From DATKSG01 sp035531775 (lineage in GTDB: Bacteria > Actinomycetota > Acidimicrobiia > Acidimicrobiales > UBA8190), in contig DATKSG010000014.1 of the NCBI GenBank assembly GCA_035531775.1, positions 8,951 to 72,950 of the forward strand: a stretch of 64,000 nt of DNA, in the 5' to 3' direction. Both the position numbers and the translations under genes were made by a program. Shown here piece by piece: positions 59,883-64,000 of this stretch. How positions within the stretch are numbered: the stretch's first letter is position 1; the number at the start of each line of letters is the position of its first letter. The notes under the pieces are model-generated. The model saw only the letters and a program-made list of their open reading frames with translations, had not been told where the DNA came from and ran no database searches.

Positions 59883-60402
59883 CGTCACCGCCCTGCGCCC
59901 CGGCGTTGTGGCCGAGACGGCCGCCCGGGTGACGCACTCCTACCAAGGCTCGGCCCAGCGCCCGGCGCGCATCGCCCTGGTCTGCGCCAAGTTCAACGGT
60001 GCCATCACCGAGCGATTGCTCGACGGTGCACTGCAGGCCCTCGAGGGCGCTGCCGGCGGGGCCGAGGTGCACGTGGCGTGGGTCCCCGGCGCCTTCGAGC
60101 TGCCCCTGGTGGCGGCCCGCTTCGCCACTTCGGACCGGGCCGACGCAGTGGTGGCCCTGGGAGCGGTCATCCGGGGTGACACCGCCCACTTCGACTTCGT
60201 GGCCGGCCAGTGCGCCTCGGGCCTGGCCCGGGTGGCTCTCGACACCGGCGTGCCGGTCGTCTTCGGGGTGCTCACCACCGAGAACGTGGAGCAGGCCCTC
60301 GAGCGATCGGGCCCAGGGCCCGACAACAAGGGCCACGAGGCCGCCGTCACCGCCGTGGAGATGGTCGACCTGCTGACCCAGCTTCCGGCCCGACCCAAGT
60401 AA
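59869..60402 (+). CDS. ribH: 6,7-dimethyl-8-ribityllumazine synthase
   Basis: Condenses the pyrimidine and butanone intermediates to lumazine, the substrate of riboflavin synthase. The 177-residue protein has LVCAKFNGAITERLLDGAL, WVPGAFELPLVAARFA, ALGAVIRGDTAHFDFVAG with the catalytic His, and FGVLTTENVEQALER. An N-terminal extension of about 25 residues is present. ATG 59869 overlaps ribBA. It ends the rib cluster, which lacks ribE. Confidence 0.97.
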   Translation: MTSSDVTALRPGVVAETAARVTHSYQGSAQRPARIALVCAKFNGAITERLLDGALQALEGAAGGAEVHVAWVPGAFELPLVAARFATSDRADAVVALGAVIRGDTAHFDFVAGQCASGLARVALDTGVPVVFGVLTTENVEQALERSGPGPDNKGHEAAVTAVEMVDLLTQLPARPK

Positions 60403-60405
60403 CCT
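60400..60405 (+). promoter_or_regulatory. Possible leaderless-type -10 element, hisG
   Basis: TAACCT, then 8 bases, then ATG 60414. It includes the ribH stop codon. The spacing is one base longer than usual, so this is weaker. Confidence 0.3.
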
Positions 60406-60413
60406 GCGCCGCC

Positions 60414-61289
60414 ATGCTGCGCCTGGTGCTGCCCAAGGGCTCGTTGGAGAAGGCCACCTTCGACTTGTTCGCGGCGGCCGACCTGACCGTGGAACGAAAT
60501 TCGGAGGTCGACTACCGCGGCCGGATCGCCGACCCCAGGGTCGCCGAGGTGCGCATCCTGCGCCCCCAGGAGATCCCGCTCTACGTGGCCGACGGGCTGT
60601 TCGACCTCGGCATCACGGGCCGGGACTGGATCGAGGAGACCGGGGCCGAGGTGGTGTCACTCGGCGAGCTGGCGTACTCCAAGCGCACCGGCCGGCCTGT
60701 TCGCGTCGTGCTGGCGGTGGGGGCCGACTCGCCGGTGCGGACCTTGGCCGACCTACCCAACGGGGCTCGGGTGTCCACCGAGTATCCGGAGCTCACCCGC
60801 CGGGCCCTCGAGCAGAGCGGGGTGCAGGCCGACATCCGCCTTTCCTATGGGGCCACCGAGGCCAAGATCCCCGACATCGCCGACGCCGTGGTCGAGATCA
60901 CCGAGACGGGCCGGGCCCTGGCCGCCGCCGGGCTGCGCATCGTCGACACACTGCTCGTGTCGCGCACCGAGCTGGTGGCCAACCCGGAATCGGCGGCCGA
61001 CCCGACCAAGCGCCACGCCATGGAACAGCTCCTCACCTTGTTGCTCGGGACGCTCGAGGCGCGGGGCAAGGTGCTGCTCAAGCTGAACGTGGCCCGGGCA
61101 GAATTGGAGAAGGTCATCGCCGTGCTCCCGGCGCTGAAGGCGCCCACGGTGTCGGAGCTGTCGGGCGCCGGGGGGTTCGCGGTGGAGACGGTGGTGGCCA
61201 AAGCAGACGTGAACATCCTCATCCCCGAGCTCAAAGACCGCGGCGCCACCGACATCATCGAGATCCCGCTGTCCAAGATCGTCCACTGA
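60414..61289 (+). CDS. hisG: ATP phosphoribosyltransferase HisG (long form)
   Basis: First step of histidine synthesis. The 291-residue long form has a catalytic domain beginning LRLVLPKGSLEKATFDLF, YVADGLFDLGITGRDWI and the PRPP-binding region DAVVEITETGRALAAAGL. The C-terminal ACT-like regulatory domain (about 215-290) binds histidine. It therefore needs no HisZ. hisE, often its neighbour in actinobacteria, is absent. The stop shares a base with the next ATG. Confidence 0.97.
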   Translation: MLRLVLPKGSLEKATFDLFAAADLTVERNSEVDYRGRIADPRVAEVRILRPQEIPLYVADGLFDLGITGRDWIEETGAEVVSLGELAYSKRTGRPVRVVLAVGADSPVRTLADLPNGARVSTEYPELTRRALEQSGVQADIRLSYGATEAKIPDIADAVVEITETGRALAAAGLRIVDTLLVSRTELVANPESAADPTKRHAMEQLLTLLLGTLEARGKVLLKLNVARAELEKVIAVLPALKAPTVSELSGAGGFAVETVVAKADVNILIPELKDRGATDIIEIPLSKIVH

Positions 61290-61495
61290 TGACGCGGGTC
61301 GGCACGGTGACCACGTTCGACGAGCAACGCGGCCTCGGTGAGGTGTCCGATGATGGCGGTGCGTCCTATCCGTTCCACTGCACCGCTCTGCGCGACGGCT
61401 CGCGGCGGGTGGCGGTGGGGACGGCGGTGGCCTTCGAATTGGCCGCCGGCCATGTGGGCCGCATGGAAGCCCGGTCGCTCCAACCGCTTCGCTAA
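61289..61495 (+). CDS. Cold-shock-domain-like small protein
   Basis: A 68-residue OB-fold protein, divergent from CspA. VGTVTTFDEQRGLGEVSDDG corresponds to the first two strands, with a partial RNP-1-like GLGEV. YPFHCTAL corresponds to the RNP-2 FFHxS region, and VGTAVAFEL to later strands. Aromatic residues normally used for RNA contact are partly replaced. It is coupled to hisG by a shared base. Its role is unknown; single-strand nucleic acid binding is plausible. Confidence 0.75.
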   Translation: MTRVGTVTTFDEQRGLGEVSDDGGASYPFHCTALRDGSRRVAVGTAVAFELAAGHVGRMEARSLQPLR

Positions 61496-61528
61496 GGGCG
61501 GCCCCGACCGGGCCGGTTCCCCGAGGTC

Positions 61529-62032
61529 CTAGGGCCCGCCCGGGCTGTCGTGGCCCTCGGCGCCGGCGGAGTCCTCTGACCCGGCGGTGTCCTCTGACCC
61601 GGCGGTGTCCTCGGTGCCAGCAGAAGCGGCGGCCCGGCCGATCTGGACGTAGGCCAGGCGGATCTGGGCCAGGCCCTCGACCAGCGAGGGCCCGGCCTCG
61701 CCCAGACGCCCGGCCAGTCCCTCGACCACCGCCCCCAGGGCGTCGATGGCCAAGCGGGCCTGCTCCAGCCCGGCCGGTTGCTGCGAGAGGTGGATGGCAG
61801 CCAGTTCGAAGAGCCCGTAGGCGTGATTGGCCACCACCACCTCGGCCGGGGTGGAAAGGATCTGGGTCCGCAGTTCCTCGAGCCGCTCGGCCAGCGCCGG
61901 CTCGTCGGGACCGGGCCCGGTGTCCGGGTAATGGCCCGGGCCCGACTCATGGCCGGGAGCCGGGGCCGAGCCGTCCGCCGGACGCGACGGGTCCACGCGG
62001 TGCTCGCCTTCGGGTGTCCAGAGGCTGCTCAC
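61529..62032 (-). CDS. DUF1844 family protein
   Basis: Actinobacterial protein of unknown function found next to infC. The 167-residue protein has a Pro/Asp-rich N-terminus. The helical family core is LFELAAIHLSQQPAGLEQAR, then LAIDALGAVVEGLAGRLGE and GLAQIRLAYVQIG. The C-terminal tail repeats TAGSED. The GTG start at 62032 is fixed by TACGCT 7 bases upstream. The longer open frame reaching 62203 is not used. It is divergent from infC. Confidence 0.85.
   Translation of the reverse strand: MSSLWTPEGEHRVDPSRPADGSAPAPGHESGPGHYPDTGPGPDEPALAERLEELRTQILSTPAEVVVANHAYGLFELAAIHLSQQPAGLEQARLAIDALGAVVEGLAGRLGEAGPSLVEGLAQIRLAYVQIGRAAASAGTEDTAGSEDTAGSEDSAGAEGHDSPGGP
61572..61620. repeat. Short tandem repeat in the DUF1844 C-terminus
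   Basis: An 18-base unit containing tcctctgacccggcg is repeated two to three times and codes for the TAGSED tail on the minus strand. Copy number may vary. Confidence 0.6.
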
Positions 62033-62039
62033 GCCTGGT

Positions 62040-62045
62040 AGCGTA
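62040..62045 (-). promoter_or_regulatory. Leaderless-type -10 element, DUF1844 gene
   Basis: TACGCT on the minus strand, then 7 bases, then GTG 62032. Confidence 0.5.
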
Positions 62046-62188
62046 GAGGCTCGAGCACATAGGAAAGCGGGGTCACGCCACGTGCACCCCCACCCGGCCA
62101 CCTCAGCACGGTGCGCCGGGTCGACGGTGGTCCGACGAGGGCATACCGACGGCGGCGGCCGCGTTTTCCGCTCATGGCTCCGGGGAGG

Positions 62189-62207
62189 CCCGGTGCCCTG
62201 CACCGGG
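62189..62207 (+). promoter_or_regulatory. SD-masking hairpin before infC
   Basis: CCCGGTGC (62189-62196) and GCACCGGG (62200-62207) form a perfect 8-pair stem with a 3-base loop. The 3' arm covers part of the GGGAGG ribosome binding site (62205-62210). It could hold infC translation low until melted or bound, for example by L20 or IF3. Confidence 0.5.
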
Positions 62208-62211
62208 AGGA

Positions 62212-62889
62212 ATGCGCATCGCCACCACCTCGACGACCAGTGAGACCAGGATCAACGACCGTATCCGGGCGCGCGATGTGCGCTTGGTGGATCCCGAGGG
62301 CCAACAGCTGGGCATCCGCCCGTTGCCCGAAGCCCTCGCCATCGCCCGGCAGCTCGATCTCGACCTCGTCGAAGTCGCTCCTCTGGCTAACCCGCCGGTC
62401 TGCCGCATCATGGACTACGGCAAATTCAAGTTCGACGCCGCTCAACGGGCCAAGGAGTCTCGCCGCAAGACCGTGAGCGTCGGGATCAAGGAGATGAAGT
62501 ACCGGCCCAAGATCGGCCCCGGTGACTTCGACACCAAGACCCGCCAGGTGCTCAAGTTCCTGCACGAGGGGCACAAGGTCAAGGTCACGATCATGTTCCG
62601 GGGCCGGGAGGTCTTCCATCCCGAGCTGGGCAAGAAGATCCTGGACCGGGTGGCCGAAGGGGTCGACGGGGCAGCGCGGGTGGAGGCCGAACCACGACTC
62701 GACGGTCGCAACATGGTCATGGTCCTGGCTCCTGACAAGCGAGCCCAGCAGTCGGCGGCGGCCCGCTCGGGCAAGCCGGCGCCGCCGGGAGTCGAGCACG
62801 ACATCACTACGACGGCGCCGTCCGACCAGGCGCCGCTCAAAGAGACGGCCGGGGCCGAAAGTGCCCCCGCCGCCGAAGAAGGGAACTGA
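62212..62889 (+). CDS. infC: Translation initiation factor IF-3
   Basis: Binds the 30S subunit, prevents premature 50S joining and checks the start codon. The 225-residue protein has the N-domain signature RINDRIRARDVRLVDPEG, LDLVEVAPLANPPVCRIMDY, GKFKFD, and the C-domain IKEMKYRPKIGPGDFDTK. A C-terminal extension of about 45 residues is disordered-looking. ATG 62212 is one base after GGGAGG, too close for good initiation. ATC 62218, in frame, has ideal spacing and would match the rare start codons used for IF-3 autoregulation elsewhere. Confidence 0.96.
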   Translation: MRIATTSTTSETRINDRIRARDVRLVDPEGQQLGIRPLPEALAIARQLDLDLVEVAPLANPPVCRIMDYGKFKFDAAQRAKESRRKTVSVGIKEMKYRPKIGPGDFDTKTRQVLKFLHEGHKVKVTIMFRGREVFHPELGKKILDRVAEGVDGAARVEAEPRLDGRNMVMVLAPDKRAQQSAAARSGKPAPPGVEHDITTTAPSDQAPLKETAGAESAPAAEEGN

Positions 62890-62891
62890 CA

Positions 62892-63086
62892 GTGCCCAAG
62901 ATGAAGACCGACAGGGGAGCGGCCAAGCGTTTCAAGGTCACCGGCTCCGGCAAGCTTCGCCGGCGACGGGCCATGCGCTCGCATCTGCTCGAGAAGAAGT
63001 CGAGCACCCGCACCCGCCGCCTCGGCCGGGTGGCCGAAGTGGCGTCCGCCGACCAGCGCGAGGTGCGTCGCCTACTCGGGCGCTGA
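62892..63086 (+). CDS. rpmI: Ribosomal protein bL35
   Basis: Basic 64-residue 50S protein: PKMKTDRGAAKRFKVTGSGK, then LRRRRAMRSHLLEKKS. The start is GTG, 3 bases after infC. Order infC-rpmI-rplT is the usual operon. Confidence 0.97.
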   Translation: MPKMKTDRGAAKRFKVTGSGKLRRRRAMRSHLLEKKSSTRTRRLGRVAEVASADQREVRRLLGR

Positions 63087-63152
63087 CCACCCCCGCTCAC
63101 CGATGTCCGGCCGGCCGCCGGGCGCACGATCGAACCAGGGAAAGGAGCTTCG

Positions 63153-63542
63153 ATGGCCAGGGTCAAGCGCGCCGTCAACGGGAAGAAGCACCGCCGCGCC
63201 GTCCTCGAGCAGGCCGAGGGCTACTACGGCAATCGCAGCCGCAGCTTCCGGTCAGCCAACGAGGCCGTCATGCACTCGTTGCAGTACGCCTACCGCGACC
63301 GCCGGGCCCGCAAGGGCGACTTTCGGCGCCTGTGGATCCAGCGGATCAACGCTGCAGCGCGGGCCAACGGCACCAGCTACAGCCAGCTCATCGCCGGGCT
63401 GCGCCGCGCCGAGGTCGAGGTCGACCGCAAGGTGTTGGCCGATCTGGCGGTGGCCGACCCCAAGGCGTTCGCCCAGTTGGTGGGCACGGCCACCTCGGCC
63501 TTGTCGACGACGGAGGCGACCTCGGCAGCGGACGCGTCCTGA
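63153..63542 (+). CDS. rplT: Ribosomal protein bL20
   Basis: 50S assembly protein of 129 residues with MARVKRAVNGKKHRRAVLEQ, AEGYYGNRSRSFRSANEAV and FRRLWIQRINAAARANG. The C-terminus extends about 10 residues as a Ser/Thr/Ala tail. AAAGGAG precedes ATG 63153. In other bacteria L20 represses its own operon through the infC/rpmI leader, relevant to the hairpin before infC. Confidence 0.97.
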   Translation: MARVKRAVNGKKHRRAVLEQAEGYYGNRSRSFRSANEAVMHSLQYAYRDRRARKGDFRRLWIQRINAAARANGTSYSQLIAGLRRAEVEVDRKVLADLAVADPKAFAQLVGTATSALSTTEATSAADAS

Positions 63543-64000
63543 ACACGACGCAGCTGGTCTTCCGCCACCAGCGCGTCCAGCGCCTGCGGCGCCTGGTGGG
63601 ACGGCGCAGTGTGCGGCGGGCCGAAGGGGCTTTTGTCATGGAAGGCCTCAAACTGCTCGGTGCGGCCCTGGACGCCGGGGCCGCCGTGGAGTCGGTCTAC
63701 GTGGCCGCCGGCGCCGAAGCCCCCGGCGTGGCCGCGGCGGTGGACCGGGCCCTTGGTGCCGGGGCGCGGGTGTTCGAGCTGGCCCCCGGGGTGCTCGAGC
63801 GGGTGGCGGACACCGTCACACCCCAACCGGTGATGGCGGTGGTGCGAATGCCGGTCCACACTATGGACGACCTGGGCGGCGCCACCTTCGTGGTGCTGTG
63901 CGCCGATGTGCGTGACCCGGGCAACGCCGGCGCTGTCATCCGGGCCGCCGATGCGGCCGGCGCCGATGCCGTGGTGTGCTGCGAGGGGACGACCGACCCG
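63539..64000 (+). CDS. TrmH/SpoU-family RNA 2'-O-methyltransferase (partial)
   Basis: Cut by the window end. The visible 154 residues include an N-terminal substrate-binding domain (QRVQRLRRLVGRRSVRRAEG, FVMEGLKLLG). The start of the knotted SPOUT domain follows (VVLCADVRDPGNAGAVIRAA), containing the N-x-G-x-x-x-R motif. It is close to 23S rRNA methyltransferases of the RlmB/TsnR type. No ATG, GTG or TTG precedes the conserved N-terminus. CTG 63539 makes a CTGA overlap with the rplT stop and is the likely start; GTG 63596 would remove conserved residues. Confidence 0.88.
   Translation, partial: MNTTQLVFRHQRVQRLRRLVGRRSVRRAEGAFVMEGLKLLGAALDAGAAVESVYVAAGAEAPGVAAAVDRALGAGARVFELAPGVLERVADTVTPQPVMAVVRMPVHTMDDLGGATFVVLCADVRDPGNAGAVIRAADAAGADAVVCCEGTTDP

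Noticed and set aside
61500..61514. GGCCC/GGGCC hairpin between the cold-shock-like and DUF1844 genes
   Set aside because: Five pairs in very GC-rich DNA, expected by chance.

Overview
High-GC, gene-dense bacterial chromosome of actinobacterial type. Several genes are lineage markers: a bacterial proteasome activator (Bpa), an actinobacterial integration host factor (mIHF), SepF/YggT/DivIVA beside ftsZ with no ftsA, a PriA that has lost its helicase motifs, DUF3151, and an eukaryotic-type IleRS. The gene content and the style of the proteins suggest the class Acidimicrobiia, but that placement is inference. No rRNA, tRNA, insertion sequence, prophage or CRISPR array is visible. Almost every base is coding, and no gap exceeds about 210 bases.

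Layout. 1-6188: end of the division and cell wall cluster (murC end, murB, ftsQ, ftsZ, pgeF, yggS, sepF, yggT, divIVA). 6207-11878: ileS on the minus strand, then a DksA-like zinc finger protein with a histone-like tail, lspA and rluD. 11864-16852: a minus-strand sigma factor, a histidine phosphatase, a channel-like membrane protein with an Rrf2 regulator, a phosphodiesterase-like enzyme and bpa. 16985-20581: dnaE behind DnaA-box-like sites. 20728-28482: mostly little-known genes, plus a DUF255 protein, an SDR, tyrS, a previously hidden small membrane peptide, DUF3151, a lipoprotein and a flavin reductase. 28510-32094 (minus): a Cys-rich metal-binding protein, a CCAEP-tail radical SAM protein and an ATP-grasp enzyme, divergent from nfuA. 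32814-38967: prepilin peptidase, aroC-aroK-aroB-aroQ, pepP, efp, nusB. 38998-48163: a complete UMP operon (pyrR, pyrB, pyrC, carA, carB, pyrD, pyrF) behind a PyrR-type RNA leader. 48174-53891: mihF, gmk, rpoZ, coaBC, metK, priA. 53925-64000: an aldehyde dehydrogenase, def-fmt-rpe, ribD-ribBA-ribH, hisG, a cold-shock-like protein, DUF1844, infC-rpmI-rplT and the start of an rRNA methyltransferase.

Two themes recur. Genes inside transcription units are usually joined by ATGA or GTGA stop/start overlaps. At the heads of units, a TANNNT hexamer lies 6-8 bases before the start codon in at least 16 cases, the expected geometry for leaderless mRNAs. This spacing also fixes several start codons that would otherwise be uncertain.

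The least understood part is the radical SAM/ATP-grasp/Cys-rich locus at 28510-32094. Other items worth testing are the pyr leader, the oxidative-stress-type promoter before the sigma gene, the shared palindrome at 24197-24237, the SD-masking hairpin before infC, and genes with only CTG as a usable start. All product names come from reading motifs by eye; no database search was run.
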